From Actinomycetota bacterium (GTDB lineage Bacteria > Actinomycetota > Actinomycetes > JACCUZ01), in assembly GCA_030841245.1 (NCBI GenBank), contig JAVEDG010000001.1, positions 1 through 14,034 of the forward strand: DNA of 14,034 nucleotides, given 5' to 3'. The first letter of the stretch is position 1. Each line of letters begins with the position of its first letter. The notes under the pieces are model-generated. The model was not told the DNA's origin, ran no database searches, and saw only the letters and a program-made list of their open reading frames with translations. Both the position numbers and the translations under genes were made by a program. Shown one piece after another: positions 6,826 to 13,693 of this stretch.

Positions 6826-7016
6826 GCGCGCCGGCCTACTGCGACCAGTGCGGGGAGCCGGACACCCGAGGCGACCACGTCGGCTGCCACGCACGGCGGG
6901 ATCTCGAGCCGCCGCGCTACTGCCCGGCCTGCCGGCGGCGGATGGTGGTGCAGGTGCTGCCCCGCGGCTGGTCCGCCCGCTGCGTCGAGCACGGCACCCG
7001 TACGTCGGCCGGCTGA
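6822..7016 (+). CDS. bsaP: Small Cys-rich protein resembling biotin synthase auxiliary protein BsaP
   Basis: A 64-aa protein starting at GTG 6822, seven nt after GGAGGTG (6808-6814), overlapping the GNAT stop. Six cysteines form CxxC (7,10), C22, CxxC (34,37) and C54, with His19, His23 and His57 nearby, so it should bind a metal or an Fe-S cluster. The block EPPRYCPACRRRMVVQV, then GWSARCVEHG, matches my recall of actinobacterial BsaP proteins. BsaP (Rv1590 in M. tuberculosis) was shown to be needed by mycobacterial BioB to convert dethiobiotin to biotin. It is 3.9 kb downstream of bioB rather than adjacent, but that BioB has the atypical cluster ligands expected of a BsaP-dependent enzyme. 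It could instead be an unrelated zinc-ribbon protein; I put BsaP at about two in three. Confidence 0.68.
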   Translation: MSAPAYCDQCGEPDTRGDHVGCHARRDLEPPRYCPACRRRMVVQVLPRGWSARCVEHGTRTSAG

Positions 7017-7036
7017 CCCGCAGTGAAGAGGGGGCG

Positions 7037-8128
7037 TCAGGCGACGAGGCCGAGGCGGCGCAGCTCGACGGTGAGGTCGTGCGGGTTGGTCGACGCCGCC
7101 ATGGCAGCCTCGAGGGTGATCACACCGTCGCGGATCAGGGCGACCAGGTGCTGGTCGAAGGTCTGCATGCCGTAGTAGGCGCCTTCCTTGATCAGCTCCT
7201 CGATGGTCGAGGTCTTGTCGGCGTCGGCGATGGCGTCGGCGACCCGGCCGGTGTTGATGCAGACCTCCATGGTCACGCAGCGGCCCTGTCCGTCGGCGCG
7301 CGGGACCAACCGCTGGCAGATGATGCCGCGCAGGGAACCGGCCAGCGCGAGCCGCACCTGCTTCTGCTCGTGCGGGGGGAAGAAGTCGATGACCCGGGTG
7401 ATCGTCTCCTGCGCGTCGGTCGTGTGCAGCGTCGACATGACGAAGTGACCGGTCTCCGACGCGGCGAGGGCCGCCTTGACCGTTTCGTTGTCGCGCATCT
7501 CGCCGACCAGGATCACGTCGGGGTCCTGGCGCATCGCACCGCGCAGGGCGGTGGCGAAGTCGGCCGTGTCCAGCCGGACCTCGCGCTGGTTGATCATCGA
7601 GAGCTTGTCGAAGTGCAGCACCTCGATCGGGTCCTCGATCGTGACGATGTGGACCTCGCGGTTGTTGTTGATGTGGTCGATCATGCCGGCCAGCGTCGTG
7701 GTCTTGCCGGAGCCCGTGGGGCCGGTGACCAGGACCAGCCCGCGCGGCTCCATCGCGAGCGCGCTGAGCACCGGGGGCAGGCCCAGCTCGTCGAGCGGGA
7801 TGGCGCCGACGCTGACCCGGCGGAAGACCATGCCGGCCGAGCCCCGGGAGCGGAAGGCGTTGACCCGGAACCGGCCGAGCCCGGGCACGCTGTAGGCGAA
7901 GTCGGCCTCGTTGGTCCGCGCGAACTCGACCACGAGGTCCTCGCGCAGCACCTCGCCGACCATGTGCTCGGTGTCGGCGGGGGTCAGGCTCGGAGCCTGC
8001 AGCTTGCGCAGCCGGCCGTCGATGCGGACTCGAGGGGGTGAGCCGACCTTGACGTGCAGGTCCGACCCGCCGACCTCACCGAGGGCGCGCAGGAAGGGGA
8101 CGACGGACTGAGGCTCCGATCCACTCAC
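7037..8128 (-). CDS. pilT: Type IV pilus retraction ATPase PilT
   Basis: A hexameric cytoplasmic ATPase that drives pilus retraction and twitching. At 363 aa it has the normal PilT length. The N-terminal PAS-like region has GGSDLHVKVGSPPRVRIDG (about 20-38). Walker A is GPTGSGKTTT (136-145), the Asp box VTIEDPIEVLH (162-172), Walker B VILVGEMRDNET (205-216) and the His box STLHT (232-236). The canonical PilT AIRNLIRE motif is replaced by YGMQTFDQHL near the C-terminus, common in actinobacterial forms. The only usable start is GTG 8128; it has no well-spaced Shine-Dalgarno (AAGG directly abuts it). No other pilus genes are in the window. It lies downstream of the biotin carboxylase and carrier genes on the same strand but behind a hairpin, so it is probably a separate unit. 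Confidence 0.93.
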   Translation of the reverse strand: MSGSEPQSVVPFLRALGEVGGSDLHVKVGSPPRVRIDGRLRKLQAPSLTPADTEHMVGEVLREDLVVEFARTNEADFAYSVPGLGRFRVNAFRSRGSAGMVFRRVSVGAIPLDELGLPPVLSALAMEPRGLVLVTGPTGSGKTTTLAGMIDHINNNREVHIVTIEDPIEVLHFDKLSMINQREVRLDTADFATALRGAMRQDPDVILVGEMRDNETVKAALAASETGHFVMSTLHTTDAQETITRVIDFFPPHEQKQVRLALAGSLRGIICQRLVPRADGQGRCVTMEVCINTGRVADAIADADKTSTIEELIKEGAYYGMQTFDQHLVALIRDGVITLEAAMAASTNPHDLTVELRRLGLVA

Positions 8129-8193
8129 CTTGGGTTTGTCGGGCCGGATGAGCGCGACCTTGAGCGGAAAGGGCCGTCCCAGAGGGCCGAAAT

Positions 8194-8223
8194 GCCCTGG
8201 TCGGACTGTGTTCAGGCCAGGGC
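8194..8223 (-). terminator. Hairpin at the 3' end of the biotinyl carrier gene
   Basis: A perfect 7-bp inverted repeat, GCCCTGG (8194-8200) / CCAGGGC (8217-8223), begins at the last base of the carrier gene's TAG. On the minus strand it is followed by ATTTCGG, a very short T run. It probably ends the carboxylase-carrier transcript before pilT, perhaps incompletely. Confidence 0.5.
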
Positions 8224-8438
8224 TACTCGATGACGGCGAGAACGTCGCCCTCCTGGACGACGTCGCCCTCGGCGACGTGCAGGGCGCTGACCGTGCCCGG
8301 GGTCTCGACGAGCACCGGGATCTCCATCTTCATCGACTCGAGGATCACCAGCGTGTCGCCCGCGGAGACCGCGTCGCCCTCGGCGACGACGACCTTCCAG
8401 ACATTGGCCACCATCTCGGCCCGGATCTCCTCGGCCAC
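8223..8438 (-). CDS. Biotinyl carrier protein of the TB7.3 type (biotin/lipoyl attachment domain)
   Basis: A 71-aa protein consisting of only a biotinyl domain. The biotinylation site is Lys37 in ESMKMEIPV; the C-terminal half, VSALHVAEGDVVQEGDVLAVIE, is the usual partner strand. The length and the start AEEIRAEMVANVWKVVV closely match the 71-residue TB7.3 (Rv3221c) of M. tuberculosis. The start is GTG 8438 because AGGAG at 8444-8448 lies 5 nt upstream; the frame is open further but upstream residues have no similarity. The gene follows the biotin carboxylase gene after 52 nt in the same direction, so the two probably work together, with the carrier presenting biotin to the carboxylase. It may be one of the main users of the biotin made by BioD and BioB. 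Confidence 0.93.
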   Translation of the reverse strand: MAEEIRAEMVANVWKVVVAEGDAVSAGDTLVILESMKMEIPVLVETPGTVSALHVAEGDVVQEGDVLAVIE

Positions 8439-8490
8439 GCGCGCTCCTCGTCTGCTCGCCCACGGCATCAAACCACAGCCCTCGCCCGGG

Positions 8491-9831
8491 TCAGCCGCGC
8501 ATCCGGCCCACGATGCCGGTGTCGTAGTCACCGGAGACGAACTCCGGCAGGTCGAGCAGCTCGGCGAAGAAGGGCAGGTTGCACTTGGGGCCGGCGACCG
8601 CGAAGCCGGCGACGGCCGACCTGGCCCGGCGTAGCGCCTCGCCACGGTCAGGCCCCCAGACGACCAGCTTGGCGAGCAGCGAGTCGTAGAACGGCGTCAC
8701 CGTGTCTCCCTCGGCGTAGCCCGCGTCGACCCGCACCCCCGGACCCTGCGGCTCCCGCCAGGTCGTGATGGTCCCAGGCCCGGGCAGGAACCGCTGGGGG
8801 TCCTCGGCGTTGACCCGCAGCTCGACCGCGTGGCCCCGCCGCTGCACGGCGTCGGGGTCGAAGCCCACGTCCTCACCCGCCGCGATGCGCAGCTGGGCCT
8901 CCACCAGGTCGATCCCGGTGACGAGCTCCGTGACCGGGTGCTCCACCTGCAGCCGGGTGTTCATCTCGAGGAAGACGAAATCTCCGGTCTCGGTGTCGAG
9001 CAGGCACTCCACGGTGCCCGCGTTACGGTAGCCGACCGCCTCTCCCGCGCGGACGGCGGCCTGCTCCATCCGGGCGCGGAGCTGCGCGTCCACCGCGGGC
9101 GAGGGACTCTCCTCGGCCAGCTTCTGGTTGCGCCGCTGGACCGAGCAGTCCCGCTCGCCGAGCGCGACCACCCGACCGTCGGCCAGGCCCAGGATCTGGA
9201 CCTCGACGTGGCGTACCCGCGGGAAGAACCGCTCGAGCAGCACGGCGGGGTCGCCGAACGTGCGCTCGGCGAAGGCCTGGACCCGGGCGAACTCGGCCTC
9301 CACCGCCGCGGCGTCCCCAGCGACCGCCATGCCCATCCCCCCGCCACCGGCCGATGCCTTGACCATCACGGGATATCCGATGTCGTCCGCGGCGGCACGG
9401 GCGGCCGAGGCGTCGGCCACGGGGCTGTTCGTGCCCCGCGACACCGGTACACCGGCCGCCTCGACCAGGGACCGGGCACTGATCTTGTCGCCCATCCGCC
9501 GGATCGCCGACGCATCCGGGCCGACCCAGGTCAGCCCCGCCTCGACCACCTGGGCGGCGAACCCGGCGTCCTCGGCGAGGAAGCCGTAACCCGGGTGCAC
9601 GGCGTCCGCACCGGCCTGTCGGGCCGCCTCGAGCAGCGCAGCAGCGTCCCGGTAGCTGCTGGCCGGTGCAGCCGGACCGATCGGCAGGGCCTCGTCGGCC
9701 TCCTTGACGAAGGGCAGCCCCGCGTCTGCCTCCGAGTAGACCGCGACAGCCCGCAGCCCGAGCCGCTGCACGGTCCGGATCACCCGCCGGGCGATCTCCC
9801 CACGGTTGGCGACGAGCACCGTCTCGAACAC
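8491..9831 (-). CDS. Biotin carboxylase (acetyl/propionyl-CoA carboxylase alpha-type, without fused carrier domain)
   Basis: This enzyme uses ATP and bicarbonate to carboxylate biotin on a carrier. At 446 aa it has the size of a stand-alone biotin carboxylase; most actinobacterial acyl-CoA carboxylase alpha subunits are near 600 aa with a C-terminal biotinyl domain, which is missing here and supplied by the adjacent 71-aa protein. Visible are FETVLVANRGEIARRVIR, the HPGYGFLAE motif, the ATP-grasp glycine loop KASAGGGGMG (about 158-167), ERDCSVQRRNQK (226-237) and the catalytic EMNTRLQVEHPVTE (289-302). GTG 9831 is preferred because GGGAGG lies 10 nt upstream and the family starts at FETVLVANRG; GTG 9849 would add six residues. 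No carboxyltransferase gene is in the window, so the acyl-CoA substrate is not fixed. Confidence 0.93.
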   Translation of the reverse strand: MFETVLVANRGEIARRVIRTVQRLGLRAVAVYSEADAGLPFVKEADEALPIGPAAPASSYRDAAALLEAARQAGADAVHPGYGFLAEDAGFAAQVVEAGLTWVGPDASAIRRMGDKISARSLVEAAGVPVSRGTNSPVADASAARAAADDIGYPVMVKASAGGGGMGMAVAGDAAAVEAEFARVQAFAERTFGDPAVLLERFFPRVRHVEVQILGLADGRVVALGERDCSVQRRNQKLAEESPSPAVDAQLRARMEQAAVRAGEAVGYRNAGTVECLLDTETGDFVFLEMNTRLQVEHPVTELVTGIDLVEAQLRIAAGEDVGFDPDAVQRRGHAVELRVNAEDPQRFLPGPGTITTWREPQGPGVRVDAGYAEGDTVTPFYDSLLAKLVVWGPDRGEALRRARSAVAGFAVAGPKCNLPFFAELLDLPEFVSGDYDTGIVGRMRG

Positions 9832-9882
9832 TGCTGCTGTGCCTCCCACGGTCGGCGTTCCAAGCAGGCGAGACTAGCCGTC

Positions 9883-10491
9883 GTGAGCCTGGTCCTCGTC
9901 GTGGTGGTGCTCGCCGTGCTGGCCGTCTCGCTCGGTGGCCCGGCGATGCGGGTGTCGCTGCCCCGCCTGATCGCCGTGCGGCTGCTCGTCGCCGCCGCTC
10001 TGATCGAGCTGATCACCGACCGGCTGGCCGGTGGCTCCGCTCCGGCCCGGGTCGTGGCCCTCGTTCTCGAGGTGTTGCTGGTCGCGCTCTTCCTCGTTGC
10101 CAACGGTCGGGTGACCGGCGTACCCCTCATCGCCCTTGGCCTGCTCTGCAACGTGGCCGTCGTCGTGGCCAACGGCGCGATGCCGGTCTCGGTGTCGGCG
10201 GCCACCCGGTCGGGCGTGGCGCGGGCCGACCTGCACCTGTCGTCCGACCCGCTGCGCGAGCCGATCACCTCCGGCACCCGGCTGCACCGGCTCGGGGACA
10301 CCGTCCCGGTGGCGCTGCCCTGGCACCCTCAGGCGGTCAGCCCGGGCGACCTGCTCGTCGCGGCCGGCGCCGGTCTGCTCGTGCTCTCCGGGGCCATGCC
10401 GCCTGCCCGGCGGCGCCGTCAGCCAGCCAGCCGGGTCGAGCGCTCGACCGTCTTGGACAGGGAGTCGACCACCCGAGGGTCGTACTCGTAG
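9883..10491 (+). CDS. DUF5317 integral membrane protein
   Basis: A 202-aa membrane protein with five hydrophobic segments: residues about 1-18, 28-46, 52-70, 74-95 and 143-165. The conserved part ANGAMPVSVSAA (about 90-105), followed by HRLGDTVPVALP and a final segment beginning SPGDLLVAAGAG, is the DUF5317 signature. Its function is unknown. The start is GTG 9883; the frame is open far upstream, antisense to the biotin carboxylase, but the hydrophobic domain begins here. The ribosome site is weak (AGGCGAG). The gene is divergent from the biotin carboxylase with only about 50 bp between, and its last 73 bp overlap the 3' end of the convergent HD-domain gene; the overlapping tail is hydrophilic and not conserved in character. 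Confidence 0.82.
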   Translation: MSLVLVVVVLAVLAVSLGGPAMRVSLPRLIAVRLLVAAALIELITDRLAGGSAPARVVALVLEVLLVALFLVANGRVTGVPLIALGLLCNVAVVVANGAMPVSVSAATRSGVARADLHLSSDPLREPITSGTRLHRLGDTVPVALPWHPQAVSPGDLLVAAGAGLLVLSGAMPPARRRRQPASRVERSTVLDRESTTRGSYS

Positions 10492-11705
10492 GCCATCCCC
10501 AACCGCAACCGCTCGAGCGCCTCGAGGCGGCGCGACTGCTCCACCGAGTCGCCGACCAGGTCGTCATAGGCATTGACCGCCTTGATGATCCGGCTCGCCA
10601 CCGGCACGTCGTCGTCGGCGACCTGGTGGGCCTTGCGGTAGGGCTCGGCCTGCTGCTCGACGATGCGGGCGACCTCATCGAGCACACCGGTGGCGCGCAC
10701 CACGTCGGCACCGAGCTCGGCGATGCGGCGCTGGTCGGCCGGGGCCGCGACGACGGTCGCCCCGCCGGGGATGGGCTCGCTGAGGGACAGCTGCCCGATG
10801 TCGTGCATGAGCGCGGCGTACTCCAGGTCGAGCAGGTCAGCATCGCTCATCCCCAGCTCGCGGCCGACTGCGACAGAGAGCTGGCTGACCCGTCTCGAGT
10901 GCCCGGTCTCGGTGTAGCCCCCGAGCTCGGTCACCCGCGAGAGCGCCCGGATCGTCTGCAGCGTCGTCGCGCGGATCGCGGCGTAACGACGGAAGGAGAA
11001 CTGCGTCAGCAGCAGCGGGATGTCGAAGTCGGGCTAGGTCCAGCCCCCCATGACCGTGGCCGCTAGCGCGATCAGGGCACCGGTGGCGCCGATCGCCGAG
11101 CCGATCCCGAGCTGGGCGCGCAGCTCGTTGCGCAGCACGGCGCGGAACGGCGCGCGGTCGGTGCCCGCACGGATCATCGCCACGAGCGTGGCGTCGAGCA
11201 CCAGCGTGGCGAAGACGATGGCCACCATGATCGACACCGTGACCAACGGCAGCCAGTTGCCGACGTGTGCGTGCAACGGCGTACCGCGGAAGACTGCGGC
11301 GGCGACGCCGACCGAGAGCAGCCGGCGCGCGAGCGTGTCGACGGACGGGGCACGCCCGGCCACGACGTGCGGCACCACGCCGAGGAGCATGGCCACCGCG
11401 ACGACCGCGACCACCTGCCACGCGCTCTGCCTGGCCTGCATGTCTCCGAAGTTCGTGGTCAGGGCGTATGCCAGGGCCCCCGCCGTCGCGACCGGTGCCG
11501 CGTCGCGGCCCCCGGGCAGGGTGATCCGGGCCAGCTCGCCCAGCGCGATGAACGCACCGAAGGCGAGTGCGACGCCCGGCTGCGCGAACCCGCCGGGCGC
11601 GGCGGTCACCGCCACCGAGCAGACGGCCAGCAGCGCGGCAGCCGCCACCACGACGAGGAGGCCGGTCAGGCCGCCGTCGTCGAGGCGCGCGCGGAGCGAG
11701 GTCAT
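10419..11705 (-). pseudogene. Membrane-anchored HD-domain protein interrupted by an in-frame TAG
   Basis: One reading frame of 429 codons starts at ATG 11705, is broken by TAG at 11036-11034 after residue 223 (GGWT) and continues in the same frame to the TGA at 10421-10419. The first part has about six transmembrane segments. The second begins PDFDIPLLLTQFSFRRYAAI, which aligns without a gap of note with the last membrane segment and linker of the complete paralogue upstream (LVLLPLFVARWAYEQY), then shows the HD core: ELGGYTETGHSRR and ALMHDIGQLSL. The GYP motif (HHExxDGxGYP) is replaced by EQQAEPYRKAH and the usual Lys after HD is Gln, so even the intact protein may not be a c-di-GMP phosphodiesterase. 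After the TAG no ATG, GTG or TTG occurs until codon 34 (GTG 10934), inside the conserved linker, so two normal genes are unlikely. A nonsense mutation, a sequencing error or stop readthrough are the options. It lies 22 nt after the paralogue. Confidence 0.78.
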
Positions 11706-11727
11706 CGGTGACCCCGGCCTGGTGAGG

Positions 11728-13086
11728 TCACGGCCGGCTCCGGCGCACCGACAGCTGCGCGGTCGGGTCGTCGTCGTCTGCCGCTGCCGTCGGCCCCGAG
11801 TCCTCGACCACGAGGTTCGCCGGCTCGAACAGCGGCTCGGTCTCGGGCTTCCACCCGTGCTCCGCGATCGCGGCGATCAGCGCCTCGACCATCACCGGGT
11901 CGAACTGCGAGCCGGCGCACCGACGCAGCTCCTCGATCGCCTCTTCAACGGACCGGGCGCCGCGGTAGGAGCGGGTAGTGGTCATCGAGTCGAACGCATC
12001 GGCGACGGCGATGGCTCGGGCGAACTCGGGGATCTCGAGGCCCTGCAGACCCATCGGGTAGCCGAGCCCGTCGAGCCTCTCGTGGTGATGCATGATCCCG
12101 GCGAACGCCTCGTCGAGGAACTCGATCTCGCGCACGATCTCGCGTCCCTGCACCGGGTGACGCTGGATCGCCGCGAGCTCGCCGTCGGTGAGTCGCCCGG
12201 CCTTCTGCAGCACCCGGGTCGGAACGCCGAGCTTGCCGACGTCGTGCAGCATGCCGGCGTAGCGCAACGAGGCCACCCGGTCCTCTCGCATCCCGATGTC
12301 GCGAGCGATCAGCACGGATGCGGTAGCCACCCGCTCGCTGTGGCCGCGGGTATATCCGTCCTTGGTCTCGACGGCCGCCATCAGGGTGCGCACGGTCCGG
12401 TCGTAGGCCCGCTGCTGCTCGGCGTACTGCTCGTAGGCCCAGCGCGCGACGAAGAGCGGGAGCAGGACGAGTACGGCGGAGGTCGGCCCGATCCCGACGC
12501 CGTCGCTGTCCCAGAGCACCGCCAGCATCAGGCCGAACAGGCCGTTGCCGACGTAGCCGGTCACCGAGCCGGCCATCGCGCCCTGCAGCACGGCACGGAC
12601 CCGAACGCCCTGGGTGAAGTGCACGATGCTGGCGACGAGCAGACCGTTGACGGCGCAGTGGACGGCGAGCGCCGCGACGAAGGGCAGGATGATCGCGGGG
12701 AACGAGCCGGGCTGGATCTCGGTGCCGCCCAGCAGGGTGAAGGTGAGGCCGGCCGCGCCGGCGGTCAGGATCAGCTGAGATGTGTTGAAAACCCGCTTGA
12801 CCCACGGGCCGGTGATCAGGATGTTGAAGCAGGCGAGCAGGATCGTTCCCCACGCGCCGACGAGTGGGAGCGCCGCCATCGAGGCGACCGAGCCGAGGGC
12901 GATTGTCGATCCACGGGCCAACCTGGACCTGACCGAGTCGGTGAGGACCAGCAGCAGGCCGAGCGCGAGCAGGTCGGTCACGTGGGCGAGGGGGTGACCG
13001 AGCAGCACGGCAAGCACCGGCAGCGGCGCGGCGGCAACTGCCACCGCAACCACGAACCACCGTGCTCGGACCGTTAACGGGCTCAC
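11728..13086 (-). CDS. Membrane HD-GYP domain protein, probable c-di-GMP phosphodiesterase
   Basis: A 452-aa protein. Residues 10-218 hold about seven transmembrane segments (for example 11-29, 62-92, 104-120, 129-157), probably a membrane sensor. A helical linker (219-240) leads to a complete HD-GYP domain: ETKDGYTRGHSERV with H249, HDVGK (H281, D282, K285), H310, the HHERLDGLGYP motif at 334-344 and ADAFDSM with D363. These residues bind the di- or tri-iron centre that hydrolyses c-di-GMP, first to pGpG. The tail after about 412 is acidic and probably disordered. Translation starts at GTG 13086 with GGAG (13097-13094) 7 nt upstream; GG of that site can pair in a 6-bp stem (13096-13101 with 13130-13135). 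The gene is followed after 22 nt by the interrupted HD paralogue and preceded by the 21-codon ORF, so all three probably share a transcript. Confidence 0.92.
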   Translation of the reverse strand: MSPLTVRARWFVVAVAVAAAPLPVLAVLLGHPLAHVTDLLALGLLLVLTDSVRSRLARGSTIALGSVASMAALPLVGAWGTILLACFNILITGPWVKRVFNTSQLILTAGAAGLTFTLLGGTEIQPGSFPAIILPFVAALAVHCAVNGLLVASIVHFTQGVRVRAVLQGAMAGSVTGYVGNGLFGLMLAVLWDSDGVGIGPTSAVLVLLPLFVARWAYEQYAEQQRAYDRTVRTLMAAVETKDGYTRGHSERVATASVLIARDIGMREDRVASLRYAGMLHDVGKLGVPTRVLQKAGRLTDGELAAIQRHPVQGREIVREIEFLDEAFAGIMHHHERLDGLGYPMGLQGLEIPEFARAIAVADAFDSMTTTRSYRGARSVEEAIEELRRCAGSQFDPVMVEALIAAIAEHGWKPETEPLFEPANLVVEDSGPTAAADDDDPTAQLSVRRSRP

Positions 13087-13159
13087 GCAAATGCTCCGGT
13101 CTGTGGGGAAGACAGAACGGCGGGACGGGGACCGGCAGCGCAGGGGTGCTGCGGCTCAC

Positions 13160-13225
13160 TCAGTCCCAACGCCAGTTGGCGTTCGACTGAAGGAACTGCT
13201 CGATAGCGGACACGATCTTCTTCAT
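13160..13225 (-). CDS. Candidate 21-aa peptide ORF upstream of the HD-GYP genes
   Basis: A 22-codon ORF from ATG 13225 to TGA 13162-13160. AAGGAG (13242-13237) is the best Shine-Dalgarno core in this region, though its 11-nt distance from the ATG is long. The product begins MKKIVSAIEQ, an amphipathic helix-like start with two lysines, and ends SNANWRWD with two tryptophans. It lies 73 nt before the HD-GYP gene on the same strand. I do not recognise it. It could be a signalling or modified-peptide precursor, a leader peptide for translational control of the HD-GYP genes, or chance. Its support is the ribosome site, the position and the non-random composition only. Confidence 0.45.
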   Translation of the reverse strand: MKKIVSAIEQFLQSNANWRWD

Positions 13226-13252
13226 CGAGGTCTCAACTCCTTGGATTCATGT

Positions 13253-13281
13253 CACAGGCGTCCGCTGAATTCATGCCTGTG
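13253..13281 (-). repeat. Inverted repeat in the presumed 5' leader of the peptide ORF
   Basis: CACAGGC (13253-13259) and GCCTGTG (13275-13281) form a 7-bp stem with a 15-nt loop, ending 10 nt upstream of the AAGGAG ribosome site. The adjoining GCGGA-A-TCCGC (13281-13291) is a second small palindrome, and AGCACA (13330-13335) / TGTGCT (13353-13358) a third. They could be regulator sites or leader structure; no function can be assigned. Confidence 0.45.
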
Positions 13282-13362
13282 CGGAATCCGCTCCGCTAAG
13301 AAAAGAAACCTGGGTCGTGCGCATGCTGAAGCACAGATCTTGTTCGACTGATTGTGCTGCCG

Positions 13363-13391
13363 ATCCCGGTCCCGCCCTCTGCAATTGTCAA
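13363..13391 (-). promoter_or_regulatory. Weak candidate promoter for the peptide-HD-GYP operon
   Basis: A perfect TTGACA lies at 13391-13386 on the minus strand. The hexamer at 17-bp spacing is CGGGAT (13368-13363), a poor -10. It is the only -35-like match I found in the 13226-13495 stretch, which otherwise shows only the short inverted repeats listed and no convincing gene. Confidence 0.28.
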
Positions 13392-13495
13392 GCACTCCGC
13401 TGCACGCGGCCCCCAAGGTGGCGCGCGAAAGCCGAAGCTCCCCAGATTCGCGCTGGTAAGAAACCTCGGCCTTGATTCGCAACGCAAGTGAAGAG

Positions 13496-13640
13496 GCGGG
13501 GTAAACCCCGCGTCAAGGGTTTCGCCGATTTAAGTCTTGATGTCCTACTCGGGGGCCCGAAAGGACTAGTCATCACCCGAGTGGGTGACCTTTCCGACTT
13601 GCGCCGGACCGACTTGAGCGCAACCTGCGCTCCCGCGCAG
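13496..13640 (+). other. Structured intergenic region with mutually exclusive stem-loops
   Basis: Gene-free DNA holding several perfect pairings. GCGGGG-TAAA-CCCCGC is at 13496-13511. GAAAGG (13559-13564) pairs with CCTTTC (13589-13594) around TCACCC-GAGT-GGGTGA (13573-13588). That hairpin competes with ACTCGGG (13547-13553) : CCCGAGT (13576-13582). GAGCGCA-ACC-TGCGCTC (13616-13632) competes with CTGCGC-TCCC-GCGCAG (13625-13640). Such alternatives suggest a regulatory RNA leader or small RNA; the plus direction is assumed because an ORF follows at 13700. I do not recognise a known riboswitch class. Confidence 0.4.
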
Positions 13641-13693
13641 CAACTGCCGTACTCTCCCGACGCAAAGACATGGCAAAGTGCCGGGAGAACGGG

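Noticed and set aside
6087..7016. A toxin-antitoxin pair formed by the GNAT protein and the small Cys-rich protein
   Set aside because: GNAT toxins pair with an upstream ribbon-helix-helix antitoxin; here the small gene is downstream, has six cysteines and no DNA-binding motif.
11050..13077. A 675-codon plus-strand open frame opposite the HD genes
   Set aside because: It is the antisense shadow of the HD-GYP proteins, whose motifs and membrane segments are unambiguous.
13233..13326. Two further short minus-strand ORFs (17 and 13 codons, overlapping by ATGA) before the 21-codon ORF
   Set aside because: Neither has a ribosome site or a distinctive product; a chain of such short frames is expected by chance in an untranslated leader.
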